Below are positions 1 through 8,859 of a stretch of DNA of 64,000 nt, one piece after another. The notes beneath the pieces are model-generated. The model worked only from the letters and a program-made list of their open reading frames with translations, was not told the origin of the DNA and searched no databases. Positions within the stretch are counted from its first letter, which is position 1; the number at the start of each line of letters is the position of its first letter. This DNA is from Latescibacteria bacterium UBA6620 (GTDB taxonomy: Bacteria; Latescibacterota; UBA2968). The position numbers and the translations under genes are program-made. The stretch spans positions 37,399 through 101,398 of the forward strand of contig DJHM01000056.1 in NCBI GenBank assembly GCA_002433075.1, written 5' to 3'.

Positions 1-543
1 CTCCCGCCAGTGCCCGATCGTCGCTACCGGCCCGGTCAGCTTGAAGTAATAGGCTCCAGCCGGGCTCTCCACAATTGCGGCCACCATTCGGTAATCGTCT
101 TTCGCCGGGCCGGGTGCCATCATCGGTCCCATGCCCGCCCTGTAAGATCCGTGCAGATCGATCACAGTGACCTTCATACCGCCCACTGTACGGGTCACTG
201 GATCATAAAGAGGGCCCTCGTCCGAGGGCGTAATCTGTCTTCTCCAACGGTCCAAGTTCGCGCCCACACTCCCCGCGCTTCGAGACCCGAAGTAGAACAC
301 AGCGAGCTCTCCGTCTTCCGCATCACCGCCCTGCCTTGGAAATGCGTACTGAGCCTTCCGCATCGACGATGTAGGCGCTCGAGTCTCCCATCCTTCCGGG
401 ATGATGACCGAAAGACCACCCAGTGAGATTCGCTCGCCGACGGGCACACCCAGCGAGGCCGCATCGAACTCCGCGCTGTCCGGTTCTTTTTCTGCACAGC
501 AAACCACGGCAAGGAAAAGAACGGTCCATCCGGGTCGGTTCAC
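1..543 (-). CDS. Putative lipoprotein, C-terminus cut by window edge
   Basis: 181 codons are visible; the gene continues past the left edge. The start is GTG at 543, chosen because an AAGGAG Shine-Dalgarno lies just upstream and because a short basic N-terminus (MNRPGW) is followed by a hydrophobic run (TVLFLAVV) ending in CC, which looks like a lipoprotein signal with the modified Cys at about residue 15 or 16. The mature part has no motif I can name. It is rich in beta-type segments such as LGGLSVIIPEGW and GELAVFYFG, and reads like the small envelope proteins of unknown function seen in planctomycete-type genomes. It follows the M20 peptidase gene by 16 bp and is probably the last visible gene of the minus-strand operon starting at 5979. 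Function unknown; the lipoprotein call is inference from the signal. Confidence 0.7.
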   Translation of the reverse strand, partial: MNRPGWTVLFLAVVCCAEKEPDSAEFDAASLGVPVGERISLGGLSVIIPEGWETRAPTSSMRKAQYAFPRQGGDAEDGELAVFYFGSRSAGSVGANLDRWRRQITPSDEGPLYDPVTRTVGGMKVTVIDLHGSYRAGMGPMMAPGPAKDDYRMVAAIVESPAGAYYFKLTGPVATIGHWRE

Positions 544-559
544 CTGTGTCTCCTTTTGT

Positions 560-1903
560 CTACGACGAACAGAACCGGGTCACGACATCGTACAGCACGC
601 GTGTGCCATACAACAGATTCTCGACCGATATGCGTTCGTTGTGTCCGTGGACCAGCGGGCCCTCGTCCGTGTTGGGTTCGGACTGGACAGGCATGAATCC
701 GAGCACCTGCGTGTCGGGGCGTCTGGGCAGGATATGCTTCGCATCTGTGCCACCCGTCGTAATCGCCGGAATCACGGTCACATCGGGATCGTGATCGGCC
801 ATTACGTTGACGATCGTCTCGTAGAGAGGTGATTCGATGCTCGCTTCGATCGGGGGGCTGTATTGATCGACTTCGAGGGTCACGTGGTCCCCGAGCATCG
901 GGCCGATCTCCTTCCGGAAGCTGCGCTCGTCCTGTCCGGGAGCAAGCCGCCCATCCAGCCAGGCCACCGCCTCACCGGGGATCACGGTGAGCTTGGTACC
1001 CGCCTCCAGAATCGTGGGCGAAACCGTGTTTCGCAGAAGGGCGCGAAGCGTGGCCACCGCATCGTCTCCGAACGGCGCCCGGTCGAGGGCGGCCTCACTC
1101 TTGTCAGGATCCAGTATATCGAGAAGAGCCGAGGCGGTCTCCCCATCCTGCTGCGCGGCGATTCCCTCGAGGTAGGCTTTCAACGTCGCCGAAGGGTGAA
1201 TCGGCAAGACCGCCTCCCCGATTGCGGCCACGGCCTTCGCTAATCGCACGACGGCGTTTTCCTCGTGGGGAACGGAGCCGTGCCCGGGGCGCCCGGTCGC
1301 CCTCAACCGGAAACGGAAGATCCCCTTCTGCCCCGTTCCGATCGTGATGAATCTCGCCCCGCCGATTTCGCTTCTTCCACCGCCCCCTTCGGTCAAGATA
1401 TGGTCTGCGTCGACCTGTTCGAGGTGATGGTCGATCAGCCATCCGATCCCGTGATTCCCCTTCCCGCCCTCCTCGTCTGCTGTCGCGGCATAGATCACGT
1501 CGCGGTTCAGACTCACACCCTCTCGCTTGAGCAGGATGAAGACCATCAATTCTGCAGCGACCATATCCTTCATATCGAGCGCGCCGCGCCCCCAGATCTC
1601 GCCATCGATCAAGGCTCCGCTGAACGGCGGATGTTTCCACTTGTCCGGCTCGACGGCAACGACGTCCGTGTGGCCGAGCAGCATCAGGGTCGGCGATTCC
1701 CCGCCGGGAAGACGTGCGGTTACGTTCCCACGTCCAGGTTCAGACGACCTGAGCGTGGGTTCAATTCCTTCCCGCTTCAGGACGTTGGCGATATACTCCG
1801 CACACGCGATCTCGTTTCCAGGAGGATTCGTCGTGTCCATCCGCAGAAGATCCCGCAGAAACCCCGTCACCTCATCACGAACCGAATCCCAATCGATAGC
1901 CAT
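560..1903 (-). CDS. M20 family metallopeptidase / deacylase
   Basis: 447 residues, normal for the M20 (ArgE/DapE/carboxypeptidase G2) family of two-zinc hydrolases that remove an acyl group or cleave a dipeptide. The dimetal ligands are visible: H78 and D80 in LLGHTDVV, bridging D110 in GRGALDMKD, and the general base/ligand pair E144-E145 in TADEEGGKG. No signal peptide, so it is cytoplasmic. The reading frame stays open upstream, but the real start is ATG at 1903: the family-like N-terminus (VRDEVTGFLRDLLRMDTTNP) begins there, GGGAG precedes it, and the upstream part overlaps the neighbouring enolase-superfamily gene. It lies 17 bp after that gene in the operon. Substrate cannot be read from sequence; a role in degrading an N-acyl or amide compound fits the neighbouring creatininase-like and enolase-superfamily genes. 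Confidence 0.9.
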   Translation of the reverse strand: MAIDWDSVRDEVTGFLRDLLRMDTTNPPGNEIACAEYIANVLKREGIEPTLRSSEPGRGNVTARLPGGESPTLMLLGHTDVVAVEPDKWKHPPFSGALIDGEIWGRGALDMKDMVAAELMVFILLKREGVSLNRDVIYAATADEEGGKGNHGIGWLIDHHLEQVDADHILTEGGGGRSEIGGARFITIGTGQKGIFRFRLRATGRPGHGSVPHEENAVVRLAKAVAAIGEAVLPIHPSATLKAYLEGIAAQQDGETASALLDILDPDKSEAALDRAPFGDDAVATLRALLRNTVSPTILEAGTKLTVIPGEAVAWLDGRLAPGQDERSFRKEIGPMLGDHVTLEVDQYSPPIEASIESPLYETIVNVMADHDPDVTVIPAITTGGTDAKHILPRRPDTQVLGFMPVQSEPNTDEGPLVHGHNERISVENLLYGTRVLYDVVTRFCSS

Positions 1904-1920
1904 CCCCACTCCCGATTCCT

Positions 1921-3357
1921 CTAAAGCGACAGAGACTCCGAAGACCAATCGGCCAGAGGCGTGAAACGTGTCGTATCCAACTTCATCCCGTACCCGAACG
2001 GGGCTTCGACAACCGAATCCGTTCGGACTTCCCCATCGCTCACATCGAGTGTAGGGAAGCCCCCCTCGTGGCGACGATACAACGATCCGTGCGAAGCCAG
2101 CACGGCCTCCTGAACATCTTCGGGGTACATGCTCAAGCCCGCGAAGTAATGATGCCCGTTCCGCTCCGCGTGCGTGATACCCAGGGTGCACAGGACGGCC
2201 AGATCCTGGAGCATCGCGACCGGGCCGACATTGGCCAGGTCCTCACTACTCAACACATAGTCCCCTGAGGGGTTGTTTCTGCGACGGTGCTCGAACAGGC
2301 AGGCATTCGCGATCCCCTTGAACACGCCCTTGCAGTTCTTGTGACTCGTCCCGGCATAACCAGCTTCCAGTGCGTCCCGTCCCACGTGGAGTCCGCTGTC
2401 CGACTCGTCGATGATCATGGGCGGCCCATCCGTCCACGCCAGCAGGCGATCCCGAGCCTGATCCGACAACGCGACATCTCGATGCAACGGCTGCTCCACG
2501 AAGATCAGACCGCCCATAAAGGAAGCGAGGTCTTTTTCCCCGACGATCGAAGCCCAGAGTTCCTGGAACGGATCCAGTTCGGTGTATTGTTCGTTGCCAT
2601 CCAGGGTAAACGCACAGGTCGCCTGATCGGCCATGAGTGCACCGATCGTTCTGAGCCTGTCGAGATCCTGATCCGCGTCCCCACACAGCTTGATCTTCAG
2701 GTGCGTCAGCCCGTAATGCTGGATGTTCTCCTCCAGCGTGTAGGGCAACCCGTCGTTGAGTCCCTCTCCGGCCGCGATATCCGAGGCTGTCAGCGGATCC
2801 GCCAGTCCGACCGTATGCCGGGCACGGATCGAATGTGAGCGCGGAGGCAACAGGTCGGCCGGCCCCGCGTTTCCAAGTTCATCGTGAACCAACGACAGCC
2901 GGATGCCCAACGTGTTCTCACGCACCGACTCGTCGAACGTTCGGCCCGTCCCCCGACAAAAGGCGTCGATCACCGCCCGCTCGATCAGGCTCACGCCGAA
3001 CCCCCACAGCAGGGGCGGATGTGGTGTAGTCGAAGCCCAGTCGCCTTGCTCCGCGTAGAGCCTCATCCAGAAATCGAACACCGTCTCTGCCTCATTCGTC
3101 TCGAGCGCAAGCGAGGCGGCCTTTTCAATCACCTCCAGCATGGCGTCCAGATCGGTCTCGAACCGGGTCTCCGGGTCCTTCGTAAACCACTTGGGCGGCA
3201 GCCCGTCCGAGGCGATTCCGACCGACCGCCTCCCGTCCACGAGAACTTCTGCTCGCACAAACAGATGCGGAAGGGCAACAAGAGACGCGATTCCGTACTT
3301 GAAAGGGAACCGTGTTCGCATATTCAACACGTGCATCTGAATGTCTTTGGCGACCAT
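1921..3357 (-). CDS. Enolase-superfamily (mandelate racemase/MLE-like) enzyme, long form
   Basis: 478 residues, about 100 more than a usual mandelate racemase or muconate lactonizing enzyme. Superfamily enzymes abstract a proton alpha to a carboxylate, using Mg2+ held by three acidic residues. Seen in order: a KxK motif (K221/K223 in LTHLKIKLCGD), then D253 in FTLDGNEQY, E288 in IFVEQPL and D317/E318 in MIIDESD, followed by a second Lys cluster (SHKNCKG, K340/K343). Lysines on both barrel faces resemble the MLE/OSBS subgroup rather than the His-Asp dyad of mandelate racemase. Start ATG at 3357, 8 bp after the LamG gene, with GAGGA about 14 nt upstream. Substrate is unknown. The extra length, mainly before residue 200, is the unusual point. 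Confidence 0.85.
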   Translation of the reverse strand: MVAKDIQMHVLNMRTRFPFKYGIASLVALPHLFVRAEVLVDGRRSVGIASDGLPPKWFTKDPETRFETDLDAMLEVIEKAASLALETNEAETVFDFWMRLYAEQGDWASTTPHPPLLWGFGVSLIERAVIDAFCRGTGRTFDESVRENTLGIRLSLVHDELGNAGPADLLPPRSHSIRARHTVGLADPLTASDIAAGEGLNDGLPYTLEENIQHYGLTHLKIKLCGDADQDLDRLRTIGALMADQATCAFTLDGNEQYTELDPFQELWASIVGEKDLASFMGGLIFVEQPLHRDVALSDQARDRLLAWTDGPPMIIDESDSGLHVGRDALEAGYAGTSHKNCKGVFKGIANACLFEHRRRNNPSGDYVLSSEDLANVGPVAMLQDLAVLCTLGITHAERNGHHYFAGLSMYPEDVQEAVLASHGSLYRRHEGGFPTLDVSDGEVRTDSVVEAPFGYGMKLDTTRFTPLADWSSESLSL

Positions 3358-3365
3358 GCTCAAAG

Positions 3366-4022
3366 TCAGTCCTCGACTTTCATGAATTCGTCCGCCGGCA
3401 GAACACTCGGAGTGAAACACGCCGAACGAATCGCTCCCTTGAACCAGTGAACGAGGTTTTGCCGAACGCCCAGCGAAGTCCTGCCTGCTTTCTGCGGGTG
3501 ATAGACGAAATCGCGCGCCATCTCGAATTCCCCGTTCACGTAGTGCTTCATCGTCTTGCCGTCTACCACGCATGCCGCGTGAACCCAGGCGTCCACGGGG
3601 TGCTTGTGATCTCGCGCCAGCATCGCGTTGCCCGTGCCTTGAGACAGAACGAACGTATCCAGATACCACAAGTCGTCTTCGGTCAGACGGGTCTCGAACA
3701 GGATTCGATCTTCCGATGAGGATTCCTGCATGTGAAAGAAACGCTGTTCGGGACGACCACCCCTGTCCGGCCTGAAGATCACTTCGACCGTAAACGTCGT
3801 CCACCCGGCCATCGGATGGACCTCCACGAAGATTCCGTCGTCGACACCATCGAATTGCAACGCCTTCCCCTTCGGCGTATCGACCAAAGCCGGATCCCCG
3901 ACCACCGTCACCTCGTGACCTCCGATGGAGTCCAGGTTATCCAACTCCCATACCACCTGCTGCTGTACGCTCGTCAAGCCTACCCCCAGAAACAAAGTCA
4001 GTAAGGACAGAATCGGTAGCAC
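3366..4022 (-). CDS. Secreted LamG / concanavalin-like lectin domain protein
   Basis: 218 residues starting at GTG 4022. The N-terminus (MLPILSLLTLFLGVGLTS) is a cleavable-looking signal peptide, so the protein is exported. The rest is a single LamG-type jelly-roll: ALQFDGVDDGIFVEV, then WTTFTVEVIFRP, a WVHAACVVDG segment and YVNGEFE, which are the classic strands of the Laminin_G_3 family (carbohydrate- or surface-binding). There is no catalytic domain. It sits inside a catabolic operon between a PLP enzyme and an enolase-superfamily gene, which suggests recognition of an extracellular substrate; that link is inferred from position only. Confidence 0.8.
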   Translation of the reverse strand: MLPILSLLTLFLGVGLTSVQQQVVWELDNLDSIGGHEVTVVGDPALVDTPKGKALQFDGVDDGIFVEVHPMAGWTTFTVEVIFRPDRGGRPEQRFFHMQESSSEDRILFETRLTEDDLWYLDTFVLSQGTGNAMLARDHKHPVDAWVHAACVVDGKTMKHYVNGEFEMARDFVYHPQKAGRTSLGVRQNLVHWFKGAIRSACFTPSVLPADEFMKVED

Positions 4023-4047
4023 TCCCCAACTTGTCCTGTCTAAGAGT

Positions 4048-5145
4048 TCAATCGCTGAGGATCGTCCTCAGCCGCTCGCCAACGATCTCTTCCTCCCCTG
4101 CCTGAAGCGTCATCGGATCCACACAGAGCATAGAACCCACTCGTCGCATCACGATCGGGGGTGTTCCACCGCGAAGTGCTCGCAGAACGTCATTCACACG
4201 ATCTTCCCCAATCTCGATGTAGACCCGGGGCGCAAAGTCGGGGCTCGCGGATTGCCCCTCCCGCTGGACGAACGCCCTGACCCCGTCAACGCCATCGACC
4301 GCCTTCACAATCGTAGTCGCCCGCCATTCCCACGTCGTCCTGTCGTCCCCGTCACTCCCCTTCAGAAACCGCTCGACCGCAGTCAGCAGACCCAGAATCT
4401 CCTCTTTGCCGACCTTCATCCCCCGACCGACCCCACTATGGGGGCTCGCGTTCATCCTCACTGCGTCCACATACTCGGTTTGTCCCAGTACGAGCCCCGA
4501 ATTCTGAGGCCCACCCATTCCTTTGCCGCCGCTGAACGTCACCAGACTCGCCCCGGCCCCGACGATTTCGACCAGGTTCGACCGAGGCGGTAGTTGAGCG
4601 GCTGCGTCGACCATCACAGGCACACCACGATCGGCAACCCCCTTTGCGATACGCTCCAGTTGCTCCCGGCTCTGCTTTCCCAGGAAGTGAACGACAGCGG
4701 CCGTCCGGTCGTCGATCGCACCCAGGATGTCTTCGTCCGTCGCCCCTTTGTCCGATCCCACTCTCACGAGTTCGCCGCCGCAGACCTCGATGCCCTGATG
4801 AACGTAGATGTGGGGGTCGACCGAACTGATCACGAATCGATTCTTCCACCCCTCTGTGTGCGGGAGACTCTTCACTCGCTCGGGGTCCGTCCCCGTTAAA
4901 CACGCTGCCGCCGACAGCTGCATGCCGCTCGCCGCTCCGCACGAAACGAACGCCCCTGGTACACCGATTCTACGAGCCAGGTATTCTCCGGCGCGCTCAT
5001 TCAGCAGATTCAGGTCGATAAAGGACTTGGATGCCTCCTTCATCGCATCTACGACCTCGGAATCCATCAGACTGCCGCCCAGGGTCGTAATCGTGCCACT
5101 CGCATTGATGAACGGTTGAACTTCCAGGTCTTTATAGGTTACCAC
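4048..5145 (-). CDS. SelA-like / DgaE-like PLP-dependent lyase
   Basis: 365 residues of fold-type I PLP enzyme, in the branch that contains D-glucosaminate-6-phosphate ammonia-lyase (DgaE) and proteins often mislabelled as selenocysteine synthase. Visible features: FINASGTITTLGG at the N-terminus, the cofactor-binding VSCGAASGMQLS (about 68-79), the Asp that holds the pyridine N in VMVDAAAQLPP (D180), and the Schiff-base Lys in FSGGKGMGGPQNSG (K208). It is shorter than true SelA (about 460 residues) and lacks its N-terminal region, so I do not call it selA. Start GTG 5145 with AGAGGA about 8 nt upstream. It probably deaminates or dehydrates an amino-sugar acid or amino acid in the operon's catabolic pathway; substrate not determinable. 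Confidence 0.8.
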   Translation of the reverse strand: MVTYKDLEVQPFINASGTITTLGGSLMDSEVVDAMKEASKSFIDLNLLNERAGEYLARRIGVPGAFVSCGAASGMQLSAAACLTGTDPERVKSLPHTEGWKNRFVISSVDPHIYVHQGIEVCGGELVRVGSDKGATDEDILGAIDDRTAAVVHFLGKQSREQLERIAKGVADRGVPVMVDAAAQLPPRSNLVEIVGAGASLVTFSGGKGMGGPQNSGLVLGQTEYVDAVRMNASPHSGVGRGMKVGKEEILGLLTAVERFLKGSDGDDRTTWEWRATTIVKAVDGVDGVRAFVQREGQSASPDFAPRVYIEIGEDRVNDVLRALRGGTPPIVMRRVGSMLCVDPMTLQAGEEEIVGERLRTILSD

Positions 5146-5205
5146 ACTCGTATCCTCTGTTGGTGAAGTTGGTTCACTGACACGGCTCGACGGAATCTGC
5201 CCCGC

Positions 5206-5979
5206 CTAGTAGGGAAAGGTGGCCGTGTCCGGCGCCTGCGAGAGCCCCGGCAGAAACCGCCCCATACCTTCAAGCGACGAAGAGAGCGCACGCTCGCCTT
5301 TGTCCGCGGATGCCTTGGGTGCATCCCCCCCTGCGGATTCGGGTATGTAGAGGTGCCACGGGCGAACGAAATCGGGCTTGAACTCATTGACCACGTCGAC
5401 GACAGGTCCGTGACGCGGGTGGTCAACGATTTTCTCATGCCAGACGAGATCGGGTCTGAGGTGCAACGCCATCGACGTCTCTTCTTCCCCTGCGTGATCA
5501 CTCTGGTTTTCCCACAACGTGTTCCGCAGTTCTGGATCCGCGCACTGCAGCGTACTGATCAGAAACGTGAAGATCCCGTCGCGCGCCGCCAGGTCCCGCT
5601 GGACTGCCCGAATGACGTACGGGTTCCCCCCGTGCCCATTCACGAACACGAAGGGACCCACCCCCTCCGCCGCGCACATATCAACGAGGTCCACCAGAAT
5701 CGACATAAAGGTCCTGACCTGAACTCGACACGCGAAAGGAAAGGCGTGAAAGTTGTTGTTCAGGCTGACCCGCTGGGTCGGAAAACAGAGTACCCGCCCA
5801 CCCAGTTCGTTGGCTCGGACGGTGCCTCCGTAACTCGCAGCCTCCACCTGAAAGCTGTCTGTACCGTAGGGCAGCACCGGGCCGTGGGGTTCCGTGGAGC
5901 CGATCGGAAAGACGCATACGTTCGACTCGAGAGTACGGACGTCATCGATCGTCATTTCTTCGAGAATACCGGGCCGCAT
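5206..5979 (-). CDS. Creatininase-family amidohydrolase
   Basis: 257 residues, the expected size for the creatininase/formamide-hydrolase family (creatinine amidohydrolase, MftE, FAPy deformylase-like), which open cyclic amides using two metal ions. The metal ligands are present: E30 and H32 with D41 in GSTEPHGPVLPYGTD, the VNGHGGN loop (about 113-119) and the acidic ligand in DHAGEEETS (about 161-169). The open frame runs back antisense through aroC, but the start is set at ATG 5979 because homology begins there and GGAG lies 8 nt upstream. It is the first gene of the minus-strand operon, 60 bp before the SelA-like gene, and is driven by its own divergent promoter. Exact substrate unknown. 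Confidence 0.85.
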   Translation of the reverse strand: MRPGILEEMTIDDVRTLESNVCVFPIGSTEPHGPVLPYGTDSFQVEAASYGGTVRANELGGRVLCFPTQRVSLNNNFHAFPFACRVQVRTFMSILVDLVDMCAAEGVGPFVFVNGHGGNPYVIRAVQRDLAARDGIFTFLISTLQCADPELRNTLWENQSDHAGEEETSMALHLRPDLVWHEKIVDHPRHGPVVDVVNEFKPDFVRPWHLYIPESAGGDAPKASADKGERALSSSLEGMGRFLPGLSQAPDTATFPY

Positions 5980-6011
5980 TCGATGCTCCGGGGAGTTTGA
6001 AGAGGGCGCCC

Positions 6012-6041
6012 AAGATAGCGCTGGGCCTCGAACCGTGTCAA
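6012..6041 (-). promoter_or_regulatory. Sigma-70-type promoter for the creatininase operon
   Basis: Read on the minus strand, a perfect -35 TTGACA (6041-6036) is followed by an 18-nt spacer and a -10 TATCTT (6017-6012), ending 32 nt before the creatininase ATG. It lies back to back with the aroC promoter within the 141-bp divergent region. Sequence match only. Confidence 0.6.
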
Positions 6042-6052
6042 GGTGGCTCGGC

Positions 6053-6081
6053 TTGACCCTCATGGGGGGATTGAGTAAATT
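6053..6081 (+). promoter_or_regulatory. Sigma-70-type promoter for aroC
   Basis: TTGACC at 6053-6058, an exact 17-nt spacer and TAAATT at 6076-6081 place a transcription start near 6088 and a leader of roughly 33 nt before the aroC ATG. No attenuator-like hairpin or leader peptide is seen in that leader. The -35 box lies only 11 bp from the -35 box of the divergent promoter, so the two probably compete or are co-regulated. Confidence 0.65.
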
Positions 6082-6120
6082 GGCAATCCCTAACCCACGA
6101 TCACAGAAAGACTTACTGCA

Positions 6121-7200
6121 ATGGGAAATACTTTCGGCCACCTCTTCAGGCTTACGACCTGGGGCGAGTCTCACGGAGGCGGCGTCGGTGCCGTCGTCGA
6201 CGGTTGTCCTCCGGGCCTCGAACTGTCGGCCGATGACGTACAGGCCGAACTCGACCGTCGAAGACCCGGGCAAAGTCGGATCACGACCCAGCGTCAGGAA
6301 GAAGACCGCGTCGAGATTCTGTCGGGTCTCTTCGAGGGCCGAACCCTCGGAACACCCATCTCTCTTCTCGTCTGGAATAAGGATGCGCGCTCCAAGGACT
6401 ACGAAGAGATGCGTGTCAAATACAGACCCTCCCACGCCGACTACACCTATCAGGAAAAGTACGGCCTGCGCAACTGGATGGGCGGAGGACGGGCCAGCGC
6501 CCGCGAAACAATCGGCCGTGTGGCCGCGGGGGCCATCGCCCAGAAGATTCTGCGCGAACGCTGCGGGTTGGAAATCGTAGCCTGGGTGGATTGCGTTCAG
6601 TCCCTGCAGGCCAACGTCGACGGGGCGACCGTCACGCGTGAAGACGTCGATGCCAACATCGTACGGTGCCCCGACTCCTCCGTGGCCGAAACCATGATCG
6701 CCCGTATCGACGAAGCCCGGAAGGATGGGGACTCCCTCGGAGGCGTCGTAAGGGCTGTTGCGCGCAACGTACCAGCCGGTCTCGGTGACCCAGTCTTCGA
6801 CAAGCTCGAAGCGGAGCTCGCCAAAGCCATGCTGTCGCTTCCTGCCTGCAAGGGATTCGAATCCGGTTCTGGCTTCGAGGGTACGCGACTCACAGGATCG
6901 ACTCACAACGACGCATTCGTCAGCCGCGAGGGCAGAATCGCCACCTCCACCAACCGGTCCGGGGGCATTCAGGGTGGCATCTCGAACGGAGAAGACATCC
7001 TCATTCGAGCAGCCTTCAAGCCGACCGCCACCATCCTCAAGGAACAGGAAACCGTCGACGTCGACGGAAACCCGACCACCCTGAAAGGTCGTGGCCGCCA
7101 CGATCCTTGCGTACTGCCTCGCGCGGTCCCCATGGTCGAAGCGATGATGGCAATGGTCCTTATCGACCACTACCTCCGCCAGACCGCGATCCGATCCTGA
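6121..7200 (+). CDS. aroC: Chorismate synthase
   Basis: 359 residues, normal length. It converts 5-enolpyruvylshikimate-3-phosphate to chorismate with reduced FMN, the last shikimate-pathway step, in the cytosol. Family signatures are intact: the N-terminal GESHGGGVGAVVDGCPPGL, the RRRPGQSRITTQRQEEDRVEILSG-type region (residues about 40-62), SHADYTYQEKYG, and the Arg/Ser-rich RNWMGGGRASARET. The C-terminal GRHDPCVLPRAVPMVEAM is also present. Start ATG 6121. It opens a plus-strand operon in which an AMP-forming ligase follows after 2 bp. No other shikimate genes are nearby, so the pathway is dispersed in this genome. Confidence 0.97.
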   Translation: MGNTFGHLFRLTTWGESHGGGVGAVVDGCPPGLELSADDVQAELDRRRPGQSRITTQRQEEDRVEILSGLFEGRTLGTPISLLVWNKDARSKDYEEMRVKYRPSHADYTYQEKYGLRNWMGGGRASARETIGRVAAGAIAQKILRERCGLEIVAWVDCVQSLQANVDGATVTREDVDANIVRCPDSSVAETMIARIDEARKDGDSLGGVVRAVARNVPAGLGDPVFDKLEAELAKAMLSLPACKGFESGSGFEGTRLTGSTHNDAFVSREGRIATSTNRSGGIQGGISNGEDILIRAAFKPTATILKEQETVDVDGNPTTLKGRGRHDPCVLPRAVPMVEAMMAMVLIDHYLRQTAIRS

Positions 7201-7202
7201 CC

Positions 7203-8855
7203 GTGTCCTCGCTCTCGCCGACATCTCCTGTCTTCCAATGCGAGAAGGATGGACGCCGGCACGCATACCGGTTCCCGTGGCGGAATTTCACCGACCTCCT
7301 CCAGCACCGTGCATCGGAGCGACAGGACCAGCCGGCTGTCATCTTTCGCGATGTCGATTCCGGGGCGAGGACCGAGACTACCTACGCGGAGCTCGACGCC
7401 CTCACGGGTCGACTGGCTTCCACGCTACACCACAACCACGGCATCTATCCGGGGGACCGGGTCGCCCTGGCCCTCTCCAACACGTTGGAGATTCCGCTTC
7501 TTACCCTCGCGCTGTTCAGGTTGGGTGCGACGTCGGTGCCCCTCGACCTCAAGCGCGATGTGCCCGACCGGAAACGCTACAAGGTGTCAGACGCCGGCGT
7601 AAAACTGGTCTGCGCATTACCGGAGGCCGTGGAGGAAGAACAAGAGGTCCTGCCCGATGTCCCGGTCGTCGCGACAACCGACCTTCTCGCCACCGCGTCG
7701 GGCAGCCCAGCCGATCTTGAAGCCGACTGGGCGGAAGATGCTGCGTCACAACAGGCGACGAATGTGGTTCTCTACACCTCAGGAACCACTGGTAACCCGA
7801 AAGGCGCTCTTCTTACGCGACAGAGTCTTGCGAGCAACGCACACGGCATCATCCGATGGCTCGAGTTCGATGAGACCGATCGACTCAGTCTCGTGTTGCC
7901 CCTCCACCACGTGAATTCCACCGTCTTCTCCCTCACCATGATGATGACCGGTGGAACGCTCATCCTCAACAGCCGCTATTCCACCCATGCGTTCTGGCCT
8001 GTCCTAGTCGAAGAACGCGCCACGGCCTCCAGTATCGTGCCGACGATCATGCACGATCTCCTCTCGCTCGAACCGAAGCCACCCGTCGACGAACTGGGAC
8101 ACGTAAGGAAGATCATGATCGGTTCAGCGCCTGTTCCTTCCGGGGCTGCCTGCCGGTTCGTCGACACCTTTGGTGTGAGACTCGTCCAGGGCTACGGCAC
8201 GACCGAGGTCAGTCTTCGCGTGACTGGCGTCCCACCTGGCCTCGAAGACCGGACGTATCGCCACCTCCTCGAAGCGAACTCGATCGGTCGTGAGCTGGCC
8301 TGCAACAACCTGCGGATCGACGGCGACCCTGCCGAAGGCGAACTGGGTGAGATCCTCGTCAGAGGCCCCGTGGTATCCGGAGGCTACCTCAATCAACCCG
8401 ATGCGACGGACGAAGCCTTTGGGGGTGGGTGGTTCAGAACCGGTGACATTGGATGCTGGAAAAACCACGACGGCGAGCGTTATTACTTCATTCACGGCCG
8501 CGCGAAGGAAATCATCATCAAAGGCGGCGTGAACATCTCCCCCATCGCCGTCGAAAACGCGCTCGTCGAAGCCGTAGACGACGTCGAGGCCGCCTACGTT
8601 GTCGGGTTGCCGTCTGAACGATTCGGCGAGGATGTATGTGCCGCGATTGTCCTCAAAGCAGACGTTGCCGATGTCGAACGCCGAAGCCGGGAGATTCGGG
8701 ATCTCGCCGCCGACGGTGGAATCGACGCCCTCAGTTCTTATGAAGCGCCCGCAGAGATCGTCCCGATCCAGCCGGAGGCGTTGCCCAAGACGTCGACGGG
8801 AAAGGTCCAGAGATCCGTACTCCGGGACACGCTCGCCAACCGCGTAACAGGCTGA
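7203..8855 (+). CDS. AMP-forming acyl-CoA synthetase / ligase
   Basis: 550 residues of the ANL superfamily, which adenylates a carboxylate and then transfers it to CoA. P-loop motif A3 is clear (YTSGTTGNPKGAL, about 191-203). Also present are QGYGTTEV (A5), FRTGDIG (A7/A8) and the C-terminal catalytic Lys region PKTSTGKVQRS. The frame is open from 7107 inside aroC, but GTG 7203 sits 2 bp after the aroC stop and begins just before the first conserved segment, so it is chosen; no strong Shine-Dalgarno is visible, consistent with translational coupling. Substrate could be a fatty acid or an aromatic acid; position in the operon does not decide. Confidence 0.88.
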   Translation: MSSLSPTSPVFQCEKDGRRHAYRFPWRNFTDLLQHRASERQDQPAVIFRDVDSGARTETTYAELDALTGRLASTLHHNHGIYPGDRVALALSNTLEIPLLTLALFRLGATSVPLDLKRDVPDRKRYKVSDAGVKLVCALPEAVEEEQEVLPDVPVVATTDLLATASGSPADLEADWAEDAASQQATNVVLYTSGTTGNPKGALLTRQSLASNAHGIIRWLEFDETDRLSLVLPLHHVNSTVFSLTMMMTGGTLILNSRYSTHAFWPVLVEERATASSIVPTIMHDLLSLEPKPPVDELGHVRKIMIGSAPVPSGAACRFVDTFGVRLVQGYGTTEVSLRVTGVPPGLEDRTYRHLLEANSIGRELACNNLRIDGDPAEGELGEILVRGPVVSGGYLNQPDATDEAFGGGWFRTGDIGCWKNHDGERYYFIHGRAKEIIIKGGVNISPIAVENALVEAVDDVEAAYVVGLPSERFGEDVCAAIVLKADVADVERRSREIRDLAADGGIDALSSYEAPAEIVPIQPEALPKTSTGKVQRSVLRDTLANRVTG

Positions 8856-8859
8856 ATCG

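Noticed and set aside
4048..5145. True selenocysteine synthase (SelA) that would serve the selenoprotein at 32173
   Set aside because: At 365 residues it is too short and begins directly with the DgaE-like FINASGT segment; it sits in a catabolic operon. Better read as a DgaE-like lyase, so it is not counted as Sec machinery.
5980..7266. A large minus-strand extension of the creatininase frame across aroC
   Set aside because: It is antisense to the conserved aroC gene, and creatininase homology begins only at 5979.
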